A DNA stretch of 64,000 bases, from NCBI RefSeq assembly GCF_900114775.1, contig NZ_FOUE01000003.1, forward strand, positions 124,001-188,000, in the 5' to 3' direction. This DNA comes from Marinobacter zhejiangensis (GTDB lineage Bacteria; Pseudomonadota; Gammaproteobacteria; Pseudomonadales; Oleiphilaceae). How positions within the stretch are numbered: the stretch's first letter is position 1; every line of letters begins with the position of its first letter. Under the pieces are notes generated by a model. It worked only from the letters and a program-made list of their open reading frames with translations. It ran no database searches and was not told the origin of the DNA. Shown piece after piece: positions 16,890-26,577 of this stretch. The position numbers and the translations under genes were made by a program.

Positions 16890-18908
16890 ATGGGACAAGC
16901 CAGCAAAACCACTCCCTCCGACTTGGCCGCCTGCCGGCAAGCCATGGTCGCCAGTCAGGTAGAGCTTCGAGGCATCGTCACGCCATCGGTACTCCAGGCT
17001 ATGCGGGAGGTGAGGCGCGAGGCCTTCCTGCCCCGGGAACTGGCGGAGTTTGCCTACCACGATACCGCTCTGCTGGTCGGTCCGAACCAGCTGATGCCCC
17101 AGCCCTACATTGTTGCCCTGATGGCCGATGCATTGGCCCTGACAGGCACCGAAAAGGTGCTCGATGTTGGCGCGGGGTCGGGGTACCTGGCAGCGGTTCT
17201 CGGTCATCTCGCCCAGCAGGTGTTCAGTATCGAGCGTATTCCGGAACTCTGTGACAAGGCTCGGGAAGAAATGGCTGCCGAAGGTATCAGTAACGTTCAC
17301 GTCCTGCTCGGCGACGCCAGCCAGGGGTGCCCGGGCGAGGCGCCTTTTGATGCGATTGTGGTCACGGCTGGTGGTCTGAAACCTCCCGATGCATTGCTCC
17401 ATCAGCTGAAGATCGGCGGGCGCATGGTCATTCCTCTGGGGTCAGATGCCCGGATTCAGGAGCTGGTGTGTATTACCCGGGAATCGGAGGGCGAGTACCG
17501 GTACGATGATCTGGCCGACATCAATTTCCTGCCGCTGAAGGCGTCGTTTGGTTGGCAGGCAGAGGAGCTGAGTGCCAGTACGCCTTTTGGTCAGTGGGTT
17601 ATGCTGGACCGCGAGACCACGCTGTCCCAACGCATCGCCGCAGTGGCCCAGGGCTTTGATAACGAGGAAAATCTGCCACTGGCAGGTTTGCTTGAACGGA
17701 TTGGCGACTCAAGAATCGTGCTGCTGGGGGAAGCCAGTCATGGCACCTCAGAGTTCTACCTGATTCGAGAGCGTATTACCCGGGCGCTGATTGAGCAGAA
17801 AGGGTTTTCGTTCATTGCTATTGAAGGCGACTGGCCCGATGCGGCCCGGGTTGACCATTATGTTCGCCACGCAGAATACCCCGCCTCTGAGTGGATCGCG
17901 TTTGCCCGTTTCCCGACCTGGATGTGGCGAAACGAAGAGGTTCGCGGGTTTGTGGATTGGTTGCGAGCCTACAACGCGCCGCTTCCAGCTGAACGCCGGG
18001 TGGCCTTTCATGGCCTGGACCTATACAGCCTGTATAACTCGATACAGGCGATTCTCCGGTACCTCGATGATGTCGACCCTAAAGTCGCGGCCATTGCCCG
18101 TGAGCGTTATGGTTGCCTGACGCCCTACCAGACTGATCCGGGCGCGTATGCCCGGGCGGCCCTGAATCCTGATTATGAATCCTGCGAGCAACCGGTGCTG
18201 GACATGCTGCGGGACCTTCAGGCCAAACACCGCCTCTACGCTGAACACAATGGGGAGCGGTTCCTCAATACGGTGCAGAATGCCCGGCTGGTTGCCAATG
18301 CCGAAGAGTATTACCGAACCATGTTCTATGGTTCACGGAGTGCCTGGAACATGCGGGATACTCATATGTTTGAGACCCTTGAGAACCTGCTCGATCATCA
18401 CGGTGAGAACAGTCGAGCGGTGGTATGGGCACACAACTCCCACATCGGCGATTCCGAGGCGACGGATATGGCGCTGCGGGGTGAGTTCAACATAGGGCGG
18501 CTTTGCCGGGCACGCTATGGTCAACAGGTCTATAGCATTGGCTTTGGAACCCACAGTGGCACGGTCGCGGCAGCTTCAGACTGGGGGCGGCCAATGGAGA
18601 TCAAACAGGTGCGGCCAGCCCTGGATGGCAGCATAGAATCACTGTGCCACCAGTCTGGAGTGTCGCGGTTCATGTTGCCACTGCGTCAGGGGGACGCGGT
18701 GTTGCTGAACGGATTGAATACCCGGCATCTGGAACGTGCGATCGGGGTGATCTATCGCCCGGAAACCGAGCGGCAGAGTCACTATTTCGAGACCCGGTTA
18801 CCTGGTCAGTTTGATGAATACGTCTGGCTGGATCAGACTCGGGCGGTGACGCCCCTGGCAACCGGGTCGCTCAGGGGCATGCCGGACACTTACCCTTTCG
18901 GGGTATAG
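16890..18908 (+). CDS. PCMT-like methyltransferase / erythromycin-esterase-like fusion
   Basis: A 672-residue two-domain protein. Residues 1-215 resemble protein-L-isoaspartate O-methyltransferase: VLDVGAGSGYLAAVLG is the AdoMet site, preceded by MPQPYIVALMADAL and followed by GGRMVIPLGS. Residues about 255-660 match the erythromycin-esterase superfamily, with the catalytic set intact: GEASHG (Glu281, His284) and WAHNSHIGD (His515, His518), at the 3-residue spacings of EreA/EreB. The DNA frame is continuous, so the fusion is real. No signal peptide. Whether it has esterase activity on macrolides is unknown; chromosomal relatives without that activity are common. A repair or stress role is inference. 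Confidence 0.85.
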   Translation: MGQASKTTPSDLAACRQAMVASQVELRGIVTPSVLQAMREVRREAFLPRELAEFAYHDTALLVGPNQLMPQPYIVALMADALALTGTEKVLDVGAGSGYLAAVLGHLAQQVFSIERIPELCDKAREEMAAEGISNVHVLLGDASQGCPGEAPFDAIVVTAGGLKPPDALLHQLKIGGRMVIPLGSDARIQELVCITRESEGEYRYDDLADINFLPLKASFGWQAEELSASTPFGQWVMLDRETTLSQRIAAVAQGFDNEENLPLAGLLERIGDSRIVLLGEASHGTSEFYLIRERITRALIEQKGFSFIAIEGDWPDAARVDHYVRHAEYPASEWIAFARFPTWMWRNEEVRGFVDWLRAYNAPLPAERRVAFHGLDLYSLYNSIQAILRYLDDVDPKVAAIARERYGCLTPYQTDPGAYARAALNPDYESCEQPVLDMLRDLQAKHRLYAEHNGERFLNTVQNARLVANAEEYYRTMFYGSRSAWNMRDTHMFETLENLLDHHGENSRAVVWAHNSHIGDSEATDMALRGEFNIGRLCRARYGQQVYSIGFGTHSGTVAAASDWGRPMEIKQVRPALDGSIESLCHQSGVSRFMLPLRQGDAVLLNGLNTRHLERAIGVIYRPETERQSHYFETRLPGQFDEYVWLDQTRAVTPLATGSLRGMPDTYPFGV

Positions 18909-18931
18909 CCACAAGGAACGGGCGTCTGCGG

Positions 18932-20569
18932 TTACGCTGACACCTTGAACTCGGCCATCATTGATTGAAGCTCTGCCGCCAGTCGCGCGAGGTCATGGCT
19001 GCCTTGTGCGGTATGGTCTGCACCTGTCCGTGTCTGTTCGGCCATTTCCACAATCTGGGTCAGGTTGGCACTGACCTGATCGCTGGCAACGGATTGCTCC
19101 TCTGCAGCGCTGGCGATTTGCGTTCCCATGCTGGTGATGTGCTCAATGGCGGCGCCAATCCGCTCCAGAATGTCGGCCACTTCTATGACCTGGTCCCGGC
19201 TTTGTTCAACTTCCTGCTGACCGCCTTCCATGGCTACCACGGCTTTTTCACTCTGCGACTGCAGTGCTTTAACCATGGCTTCGATTTCTTCGGTGGAGTC
19301 CTGGGTACGACGGGCCAACGAGCGGACCTCATCGGCAACCACAGCAAAGCCCCGACCCTGCTCACCGGCCCTGGCAGCCTCAATGGCGGCGTTCAGCGCC
19401 AGCAGGTTGGTCTGTTCGGCAATTTCATTGATCACCTGGATTACCCGGCCAATGGATTGGCTCTGGTCGGCAAGGCTGCGAATGGCCTCGACAATGTTGG
19501 CAACCTCGGAAGACAGTGTTTCCAGGCGGCGGCGGTTGTCCTGCCCCTTCTGGCGGCCTTCTTCAGAGAGCTCGTCGGCGTTGTTGGCGGCAGACTGGGC
19601 TTCGTTGGCGCTACGGGCTACGTCCTGGCTGGCCGCACTCATCTGATTCATGGCGGTGGCGACCTGGTCGGTCTGCTCGGCCTGGCTGGCGATGGACTGC
19701 TGGGTCTGGTTGCTGACCGCAGACATTTCTTCGGCAGCCGAGGCTACTTCGGCTGTGGCTCCCGACAGCCGCTGAACCAGCCCTTCCATTTTCTGTAGCA
19801 TGGTATTGAGCGAGGACGAGGTGGCGGAAATCTCATCGGTACCGGTTACTGTCAGACGGAGTGACAGGTCTGAGTTGTCGGCGATACGAAGAATCATTTG
19901 CTGGAGGTACTGAATGGGGCTGGAAATGGAGCGGCCTATCAACAAACCCAGGGCCAGCATCACCAGCAGCAGGACCATAGCGCCAACAAACAGAATCACG
20001 ACGGTTCGATCATGGAGCGCCAAGCTGGCATCGCGAATGTTCGCGGCCTCGTCGAGCTGCAGTTGCATCAAGGCGTCGATCTTCCCGGTCACCGGGTCAA
20101 TGGCTTGGTACAGCGGTCCGATCAGGCTGCTCAGGCGGCCCGAGGCACTGCCGTTGATTCCAGACAGGGTCTGTACAGCGGTTTCAATTGCTTGATTGGC
20201 TCGCGTCAGGGCGCGCTCGCTCTCAGACGCCAACTTCTCTTCGTCCTCCGTCAGCTGGGTGGCCAGGTAACGGGTCCATTCCCCCTGGATGGTGTCCTCG
20301 GCTGCGCGGATGGCTTGGGTGGCCTCGGTAGAGGAGATCAATCCGGCATTGGCCTTGTTGACGGCGTCGATGACGTTGACGGCGTAACTGTCGGAAATCG
20401 ATTTCAGTTGCTGGAGCGGCACTACCCGGTCGTCGTACAGAGAGAGAACACTCTTCTCGATGGTGCTGAATGCACTCCAGCTATAGAGGGTAATGGCGAT
20501 GACAGTGATGACAGGAATGGCATAGGACAACAGCAAACGGGTTCTAATCTTGGTTTTGTTCAGCACCAT
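18932..20569 (-). CDS. Methyl-accepting chemotaxis protein
   Basis: A 545-residue transmembrane chemoreceptor. TM1 is at about 12-30. A roughly 160-residue helical periplasmic domain (four-helix-bundle type, [19 protein letters not shown]) is followed by TM2 at about 188-212, HAMP at about 212-265 and a cytoplasmic signalling domain whose hairpin tip contains [20 protein letters not shown] and [15 protein letters not shown]. There is no C-terminal CheR/CheB-binding pentapeptide. Ligand unknown. It stands alone and converges on the fusion gene. Confidence 0.93.
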   Translation of the reverse strand: MVLNKTKIRTRLLLSYAIPVITVIAITLYSWSAFSTIEKSVLSLYDDRVVPLQQLKSISDSYAVNVIDAVNKANAGLISSTEATQAIRAAEDTIQGEWTRYLATQLTEDEEKLASESERALTRANQAIETAVQTLSGINGSASGRLSSLIGPLYQAIDPVTGKIDALMQLQLDEAANIRDASLALHDRTVVILFVGAMVLLLVMLALGLLIGRSISSPIQYLQQMILRIADNSDLSLRLTVTGTDEISATSSSLNTMLQKMEGLVQRLSGATAEVASAAEEMSAVSNQTQQSIASQAEQTDQVATAMNQMSAASQDVARSANEAQSAANNADELSEEGRQKGQDNRRRLETLSSEVANIVEAIRSLADQSQSIGRVIQVINEIAEQTNLLALNAAIEAARAGEQGRGFAVVADEVRSLARRTQDSTEEIEAMVKALQSQSEKAVVAMEGGQQEVEQSRDQVIEVADILERIGAAIEHITSMGTQIASAAEEQSVASDQVSANLTQIVEMAEQTRTGADHTAQGSHDLARLAAELQSMMAEFKVSA

Positions 20570-20672
20570 GGTTTTCCTGTTTCGTTATTGGTAGGGGGCG
20601 GGGGAGGGCGCCGGTACTTCAGCGGTACGTGACCGCTCCATACATGAAGTATCGGCGCAACAGGTTAAAACT

Positions 20673-21479
20673 TTACTGTTCCTTTTCCTCACGGAAGCGA
20701 TCGAGGCGCAAGCGGTGCCGCTCGTCAAACAGCTGCTTGAGTGTCAGGCGTGAGGCGACCAGGATGCCGGTCGTGGTGCCGCCAGCAATCAGCAGGATGA
20801 TCAGTATCTGATAACTGACCGCATTGACCGGGTCGGCGCCGGCCAGCAGTTGACCGGTCATCATGCCGGGCAGGCTGACAATACCGCTGGCGGCCATCAT
20901 GTTGATGACCGGGATCAGCCCCTGGCGGATGCCATCCCGGCGAATAGTGCTCGCTGCGTCCTGCCAGCGTTCGCCAAGAGCCAGCCGCTCCTCAAGGATA
21001 GCCCTTTGTTGGTGTGCCCCTTCCAGAATGCGACTGATGGTCAGGGCGATGGCAGTCATGGTATTGCCCAGCATCATGCCCAGGAAGGGAATGGCAAAAC
21101 GCGGGTGATACCACGGATCGTGGTCGATCATGACCAGCAACGCGAGCAGGGTCAGTGAGAACGAACCTGCCGCCATGGCAAACAGCCCGTTGCGCCATTC
21201 GGCCAGCGTGTGGCGGCGGTAGTGCTGCCTGGCCATGACCTCCCGGCCTGCGGCCAGCAGCATCACCAGTGACACCAGCAGAACCCAGTAGGGGGTGACG
21301 TTCTCAAACAGTGCCTTGAGCACAAGGCCAATCAGCGCAAGCTGCAGACTCATTCGTGCCATGCCAACCAGCAGGCCGTTGGCGCTTCGTTTACTCAGGG
21401 GGCGTACGAAGCCGGCGGTGGCGACGACGATCAGGGCCGCCAAGCCCAGGTCGAGCAGGCTGAGTTCGGGAGCATTCAT
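20673..21479 (-). CDS. fetB: FetB-like ABC permease (iron export)
   Basis: A 268-residue inner-membrane protein with about six to seven helices. MARMSLQLALIGLVL near the N-terminus, PFLGMMLGNTMTAIALTISR in the middle and SLPGMMTGQLLAGADPVNAVSY are signature stretches of FetB (YbbM, UPF0014). E. coli FetAB exports iron and helps resist peroxide. Its ATG overlaps the fetA stop by 4 bp (ATGA), so the two are coupled. Confidence 0.88.
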   Translation of the reverse strand: MNAPELSLLDLGLAALIVVATAGFVRPLSKRSANGLLVGMARMSLQLALIGLVLKALFENVTPYWVLLVSLVMLLAAGREVMARQHYRRHTLAEWRNGLFAMAAGSFSLTLLALLVMIDHDPWYHPRFAIPFLGMMLGNTMTAIALTISRILEGAHQQRAILEERLALGERWQDAASTIRRDGIRQGLIPVINMMAASGIVSLPGMMTGQLLAGADPVNAVSYQILIILLIAGGTTTGILVASRLTLKQLFDERHRLRLDRFREEKEQ

Positions 21480-22087
21480 GCATGCTCCCCCGTGTCGATG
21501 ACCTGGCCACCGCGGATCTGCCAGAGCCGGTCAGCCATCCGCGTGCGTTGCGCCGGGTCGTGGCTGGTCATGACCAACAGGCCCGGCGTTTTTTTGCACC
21601 AGTCGTTCAGCAACGTTTCCATCTGGCCGGTTCGCTCCGGGTCCAGGTTGGCGCTGGGTTCATCCAGCAACAGGACAGCTGGCTTACGGTCAAGTGCCCT
21701 GAGCAGGGCGAGGCGCTGCCGCTCTCCGCTCGACAGGTATTGCGGGTCCTTTTTCAGAATACCTCGGTCCAGCCCGAGCGCTTCAAGCGGTGCATCGGAG
21801 GGGTGGGTAAAGTGGTCTTCAACCAAGGGTTGCCACCAGTGGCTTGCCGAAGGCACGAGCATCACCCGCTGACGCCACTCCGGCCCAGGGATGGCTGAGG
21901 CAGGCTTGCCATTCAGACTGATGGCGCCCTGCCAGGGCACCAGGTCAGCCAGAATACGCAGGAAATAGCTTTTGCCGGACCCGGAGGGGCCGCTGAGCAG
22001 CACCCGTTCACCGCTGGCGGCGGCCAGGTGTTTGGAGCTGATGATGTCCGTTTGAACTGTGTTCAGCTCAAGCATGGGTGATTGCAT
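21476..22087 (-). CDS. fetA: FetA-like ABC ATPase (iron export)
   Basis: A 203-residue ABC ATPase: Walker A SGPSGSGKSYF, signature LSSGERQRLALLRAL, Walker B AVLLLDEPSANLD and switch VMTSHDPAQ. It is shorter than most importer ATPases, as expected for FetA/YbbL. It pairs with the overlapping fetB. The gene starts only 2 bp after the Lrp-type regulator stop, so the three genes are probably one transcript. Confidence 0.87.
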   Translation of the reverse strand: MQSPMLELNTVQTDIISSKHLAAASGERVLLSGPSGSGKSYFLRILADLVPWQGAISLNGKPASAIPGPEWRQRVMLVPSASHWWQPLVEDHFTHPSDAPLEALGLDRGILKKDPQYLSSGERQRLALLRALDRKPAVLLLDEPSANLDPERTGQMETLLNDWCKKTPGLLVMTSHDPAQRTRMADRLWQIRGGQVIDTGEHA

Positions 22088-22089
22088 GG

Positions 22090-22542
22090 TCAGAGCCCCC
22101 GCTCCTTGACGTTCTCCATCACCACAAAGGTGCTGGTTTGAAGCACCTGGGGCAGGGCTGAGATTTGTTCGCCCAGCACCTGCCGGTACTCCTCCATGTT
22201 GCGGGTGCGCACTTTCAGCAGATAGTCAAAGTTACCGGCGATCATGTGGCATTGCTCCACTGCCGCAATCTGCTTAACTGCATTATTAAAGGCCTCCAGC
22301 GTTTTGCTGCTGGTGTCGTGGAGGGTGACCTGGGCAAAGGCAATGTGGTCCAGTCCAAACCGGGCCTGGTCCACCAGGGCGGTGTAGCCGGTAATGAAGC
22401 CCTGATCCTCAAGCCGGCGCATACGAACCTGGCACGGTGTCTTGGAGAGGCCTACCCGCGAGGCGAGTTCTGTCACGGTAACCCGGGCATTCTTTTGCAG
22501 CTCGCGGATGATCGCGCGGTCGATTCGGTCCAGTTCAGTCAT
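22090..22542 (-). CDS. Lrp/AsnC-family regulator, probable putA regulator
   Basis: 150 residues: an N-terminal HTH (LDRIDRAIIRELQKNARVTV, then ELASRVGLSKTPCQVRMRRL) and a C-terminal RAM ligand domain (GNFDYLLKVRTRNMEEYRQV). Divergent from putA, it has the position and family of PutR/BkdR-like activators that respond to proline, so regulation of putA is likely. It also leads a tight cluster with fetAB, linking proline use and iron export on one transcript. That link is seen; its meaning is not known. Confidence 0.88.
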   Translation of the reverse strand: MTELDRIDRAIIRELQKNARVTVTELASRVGLSKTPCQVRMRRLEDQGFITGYTALVDQARFGLDHIAFAQVTLHDTSSKTLEAFNNAVKQIAAVEQCHMIAGNFDYLLKVRTRNMEEYRQVLGEQISALPQVLQTSTFVVMENVKERGL

Positions 22543-22809
22543 TGTGGGTGTCTCCTGCCATGCCTGTTAACCGGTTTGACGGTGTGTGGTGTGGCCAGCG
22601 CCATGTGCTTGTATATGCAGCTTTTTTTGATCGCGCTCAGGGCGCTAAAAGTCTTTTTGTCTAAAAAACGAGTTCTAAAAGTATAATCGAATAAAGTGAT
22701 CGGTTAAAAAGGTTAAAAGTTACATAGAATGGTTGTTTAATGGGTAAATAGGCTTTGGCTGTCTCGATAGAATGCTTGCCTGAGAAAAACTCCGCAAGAG
22801 GTTACGCCT
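22543..22809. promoter_or_regulatory. Divergent Lrp/putA control region
   Basis: A 267-bp gap that is markedly AT-rich from about 22620 to 22770, with A/T tracts such as GGTTAAAAAGGTTAAAAG, the bent-DNA style favoured by Lrp-type proteins. TATAAT-like boxes (e.g. TAGAAT near 22726) exist, but none has a convincing -35 at proper spacing. A GCAAGAGG ribosome site precedes putA. No gene is seen here. Confidence 0.5.
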
Positions 22810-25800
22810 ATGAATCCGCAGCAATCAGCGACTCACGACCTGATCGACATTCGTCAATCCATTCGGAACCACTACCTGGCAGACGAACATTCGGTGATCC
22901 ACAAGCTGATTGCTGATGCCGGGTTGTCACAGGAGGTTCGTGACGCCATCTCTGCCCGTGCTGCGGATCTGGTGCGTAATGTTCGCGGCAGTGCCAAGCC
23001 GACCATCATGGAAAAGTTCCTGGCTGAGTACGGCCTGACCACCAAAGAAGGTGTGGCTTTGATGTGTCTGGCAGAGGCCCTGCTAAGGGTTCCTGACAGC
23101 ATGACTATTCAGGAACTGATTGAAGATAAGATTACTTCCGGGAACTGGGGGGCTCACGTTGGCAAGGCGTCCTCGTCCCTGATCAACTCCACCACGCTGG
23201 CGCTGCTGATGACCAGCAACCTGCTCAAGGACTCCGAGCGTCAAACGGTGGGAGATACCCTTCGTAAACTGCTCAAGCGTCTGGGAGAGCCGGTCGTTCG
23301 TACCGTAGCCGGTCAGGCCATGAAAGAAATGGGCCGCCAGTTCGTCTTGGGGCGCGACATTGACGAAGCCCAGTCCCGGGCCAAGAGCTATGTTGAGCGC
23401 GGTTACACCTACTCCTACGACATGCTGGGCGAAGCGGCCCGCACCGACACGGATGCCCGGCGTTATCACAAGGCCTATGCCGATGCGATTGAGCGCATCT
23501 GCCCCGCCTGTGTTGGCGACGTCCGGAAAAATCCCGGTATTTCGGTGAAACTTTCTGCTCTCCACTCCCGCTATGAGTATGGCCACAAGGACGAAGTGAT
23601 GGCGGTACTGGTGCCGCGGACCCTGGAGTTGGCCAAGCTCGCCCGTGCGGCCAATATGGGCTTCAACATTGATGCCGAGGAAGCGGACCGGCTGGACCTG
23701 TCGCTTGATGTGATTGAAGCGGTGCTGGCCTCCCCCGAACTGGCAGGTTGGGATGGCTTTGGTATCGTGGTGCAGGCCTTTGGCAAGCGCGCGTCATACA
23801 CCCTCGACTGGCTGTATGCGCTGGCCGAAAAACTGGACCGTCGTATCATGGTGCGTCTGGTAAAAGGTGCCTACTGGGATGCCGAGATCAAGCGCGCCCA
23901 GACCATGGGCCTGACAGACTTCCCGGTGTTTACCCGTAAAGCGTGCAGCGATGTTTCTTATCTGTCTTGCGCCACTAAGCTTCTGGCAATGACGGACCGG
24001 ATTTACCCGCAGTTCGCCACCCACAATGCCCATTCCGTTTCGGCCATCCTGGAACTGGCCAAGGGCCGTGACTGCTATGAGTTCCAGCGCCTCCACGGCA
24101 TGGGTGAGTCCCTCCATGACCAGGTTATCCGGGAAAGTGGCGTTCCCTGCCGGATCTACGCTCCGGTTGGTGCCCACCAGGACCTGCTGGCGTACCTGGT
24201 TCGGCGCTTGCTGGAAAACGGGGCCAACAGCTCCTTCGTGAACCAGATTGTCGATACCCGCATTACGCCGGAACAGATTGCGGCGGACCCGGTGTCCACC
24301 GTACTGGCCATGGGCAACGATATTTCGAGCAAGGCAATTGTGCGCCCGGCGGACCTGTTTGGTTCGGAGCGCCGCAATTCCAAAGGGTGGGATATCACCG
24401 ATCCGGTCACGGTTGCGGAATTGGATGCCGGACGGGGTGCCTTCCTGAACCACCGTTGGAAAGGCGGCCCGGTCATTGCCGGGGATGTGACCGGCGCCGA
24501 GATTCAGGTTATCCGCAACCCGGCGGTACCGAACGATGTTGTTGGCGAGGTCACCCAGTCAGCCGAGGTTGATATCGAAGTGGCGATTACCGAGGCCCAG
24601 GAGGGTTTCCAAGTCTGGTCCGGTATGCACCCGGAAGACCGTGCGGCCTGTATCCGCAAGGTCGGCCTGTTGTTCGAAGAGCACGCCAGTGAGCTGTTCG
24701 CCCTGGCGACCCGGGAAGCGGGTAAGTCACTGCTGGATGCGATTGCCGAGATCCGCGAGGCGGTGGATTTTGCCGAGTTCTACGCCAACGAAGGGTTGCG
24801 TTACAAGGATAGCGGTGAGGCCCGTGGTGTGATCTGCTGTATCTCGCCGTGGAACTTCCCCCTGGCCATTTTTGCCGGTCAGGTGCTGGCCAGCCTGGCG
24901 GCCGGTAATGCCGTCATCGCCAAGCCGGCGGAGCAAACCGTACTGATTGCCGCCCGTGCGGTGGAACTGATGCACGAAGCCGGTATCCCGAAGGCGGCGG
25001 TTCAGCTGTTGCCGGGTTCCGGCGCGACGGTTGGTACCGCGCTGACCTCCGATGCCCGTATCGCGGGCGTATGTTTTACCGGTTCGACGGCGACCGCGCA
25101 GCGTATCAGCCGGGTCATGGCGAACACCATGGCGCCCGATGCCCCGCTGGTCGCGGAAACCGGTGGCCTCAACGCCATGATCGTGGACTCAACCGCACTG
25201 CCCGAGCAGGTGGTGCGGGATGTGCTGGCGTCCTCGTTCCAGAGCGCCGGTCAGCGCTGTTCGGCACTGCGCATGCTGTACGTCCAGAAGGACATTGCCG
25301 ACCACCTGCTGGAAATGCTGTACGGCGCCATGGATGAGTTGGTGCTGGGTAACCCGTGGGCGCTGTCCACCGATGTGGGGCCGGTTATTGATCAGGTCGC
25401 CAAGGCGCGTATCGACGCCCACTGTGAGGCGTTTGAGCGCAAGGGCCGGTTGATGAAGAAGCTGCCGGTACCGGAGCAGGGGCTGTTTGTATCGCCGACA
25501 GTGATCAAGGTGAATGGGATTGAGGAGCTGGAAGAAGAAATCTTCGGGCCGGTGCTGCATGTAGCAACCTTCGAAGCCCGTGACATCGACAAGGTCGTGG
25601 ATGCGGTCAACGCCAAAGGCTATGGCCTGACCTTCGGTATCCACAGCCGGGTTGACCGTCGGGTTGAGCGGATTACCAGCCGTATGAAGGTGGGCAACAT
25701 CTACGTTAACCGCAACCAGATTGGCGCGATCGTTGGGTCGCAACCGTTTGGTGGCGAGGGCCTGTCCGGCACCGGACCGAAAGCCGGTGGGCCACACTAT

Positions 25801-26433
25801 GTACGTCGTTTCCTGAAGGCTCCGGTGGCTGTCGGGTCTGCACAGGCAACCGGTAAGGCAGTTACCGCGGACAGCCTGCAACGGCTGATTGGCCAGGTAG
25901 CGGCGATGAATGCGCCCCAGTCCGGGGAACGGGAAGCACTGCTGAAGCCGATCTTTGGTGTAGTTCCAGCCCCGCTGGATGCGAATCCCGAAGACATGCC
26001 GGGACCCACGGGAGAGCTGAACCGGTTGACCTGCCATGCCCGTGGCGTGGTTCTTTGTCTCGGCCCTGACCGCGAATCGGCGTTGATTCAGGTGGCTACC
26101 GCTCTGTCTCAGGGTAACAAAGTGGTTGTGGTCGCGTCGGATGTTGAGAAAACCGTCGCCGAAGCGGCAGCGGCTGGCTTGCCGGTGGTTGCGGTGAATG
26201 GTCAGCTGGAGCCTGAAGCGTTGGCGACCGTGACCGGGTTTGAAGCGGTTGTCAGTGTCGCCTCCCAGGCGCTGCTGAGGGATTACCGGGTGGCGCTGGC
26301 CAAACGCGACGGCGCGCTGTTGCCGTTGATCACGGAGCAGACGTTGGCACAGCGGTTCGTGCTGGAGCGCCATCTGTGCGTCGATACGACTGCGGCCGGT
26401 GGTAACGCCAGCCTGATTGCTGCGTCCGAATAA
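22810..26433 (+). CDS. putA: Bifunctional proline dehydrogenase/glutamate-semialdehyde dehydrogenase
   Basis: A 1207-residue flavoenzyme that oxidises proline to glutamate in two steps (FAD then NAD+). The N-terminal part is the arm and PRODH barrel (RLVKGAYWDAEIKRAQ; GVPCRIYAPVGAHQDLLAYL). The ALDH part holds ETGGLNAMIVDS and SAGQRCSALRM with Cys817. An extra C-terminal ALDH-like domain (about 1040-1207) follows. It lacks the N-terminal ribbon-helix-helix of E. coli PutA (1320 residues), so it is a type B PutA that cannot self-repress. That fits control by the divergent Lrp-type protein. No putP transporter is in the window. Confidence 0.96.
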   Translation: MNPQQSATHDLIDIRQSIRNHYLADEHSVIHKLIADAGLSQEVRDAISARAADLVRNVRGSAKPTIMEKFLAEYGLTTKEGVALMCLAEALLRVPDSMTIQELIEDKITSGNWGAHVGKASSSLINSTTLALLMTSNLLKDSERQTVGDTLRKLLKRLGEPVVRTVAGQAMKEMGRQFVLGRDIDEAQSRAKSYVERGYTYSYDMLGEAARTDTDARRYHKAYADAIERICPACVGDVRKNPGISVKLSALHSRYEYGHKDEVMAVLVPRTLELAKLARAANMGFNIDAEEADRLDLSLDVIEAVLASPELAGWDGFGIVVQAFGKRASYTLDWLYALAEKLDRRIMVRLVKGAYWDAEIKRAQTMGLTDFPVFTRKACSDVSYLSCATKLLAMTDRIYPQFATHNAHSVSAILELAKGRDCYEFQRLHGMGESLHDQVIRESGVPCRIYAPVGAHQDLLAYLVRRLLENGANSSFVNQIVDTRITPEQIAADPVSTVLAMGNDISSKAIVRPADLFGSERRNSKGWDITDPVTVAELDAGRGAFLNHRWKGGPVIAGDVTGAEIQVIRNPAVPNDVVGEVTQSAEVDIEVAITEAQEGFQVWSGMHPEDRAACIRKVGLLFEEHASELFALATREAGKSLLDAIAEIREAVDFAEFYANEGLRYKDSGEARGVICCISPWNFPLAIFAGQVLASLAAGNAVIAKPAEQTVLIAARAVELMHEAGIPKAAVQLLPGSGATVGTALTSDARIAGVCFTGSTATAQRISRVMANTMAPDAPLVAETGGLNAMIVDSTALPEQVVRDVLASSFQSAGQRCSALRMLYVQKDIADHLLEMLYGAMDELVLGNPWALSTDVGPVIDQVAKARIDAHCEAFERKGRLMKKLPVPEQGLFVSPTVIKVNGIEELEEEIFGPVLHVATFEARDIDKVVDAVNAKGYGLTFGIHSRVDRRVERITSRMKVGNIYVNRNQIGAIVGSQPFGGEGLSGTGPKAGGPHYVRRFLKAPVAVGSAQATGKAVTADSLQRLIGQVAAMNAPQSGEREALLKPIFGVVPAPLDANPEDMPGPTGELNRLTCHARGVVLCLGPDRESALIQVATALSQGNKVVVVASDVEKTVAEAAAAGLPVVAVNGQLEPEALATVTGFEAVVSVASQALLRDYRVALAKRDGALLPLITEQTLAQRFVLERHLCVDTTAAGGNASLIAASE

Positions 26434-26465
26434 ACGACGCACCGTAACGCCCATAGGGAGCCAGG

Positions 26466-26499
26466 AACGCCCGGTCAGGAAACTGCCCGGGCGTTTTTT
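26466..26499 (+). terminator. Rho-independent terminator after putA
   Basis: A 9-bp stem (26466-26474 with 26487-26495), a 12-nt loop, ending in a run of six T. It begins 33 bp past the putA stop. Confidence 0.88.
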
Positions 26500-26537
26500 A
26501 TTTCCCCGATAACCCTTGATCGCCATCGTAAGCTCTT

Positions 26538-26568
26538 GTTTACTATCGGGCTTTACAGGTCGGTAAAC
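26538..26568 (+). promoter_or_regulatory. Repeated TTTAC/GTAAA dyad before pnuC (candidate operator)
   Basis: TTTAC at 26539-26543 and again at 26552-26556, with GTAAA at 26563-26567. The compact dyad is TTTAC-N6-GTAAA (26552-26567), resembling in form the TGTTTA-N6-TAAACA site of enterobacterial NadR. TTGATC (26515-26520) and TACTAT (26541-26546) could be a promoter with a 19-bp spacer. The site ends 10 bp before ATG 26578. A NAD-responsive repressor site is plausible; which protein reads it is unknown. Confidence 0.45.
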
Positions 26569-26577
26569 GGGGTCGAA

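Noticed and set aside
22543..22809. Specific sigma-70 promoter for putA
   Set aside because: TAGAAT-like boxes have no -35 at 16-18 bp; kept only as a control region.
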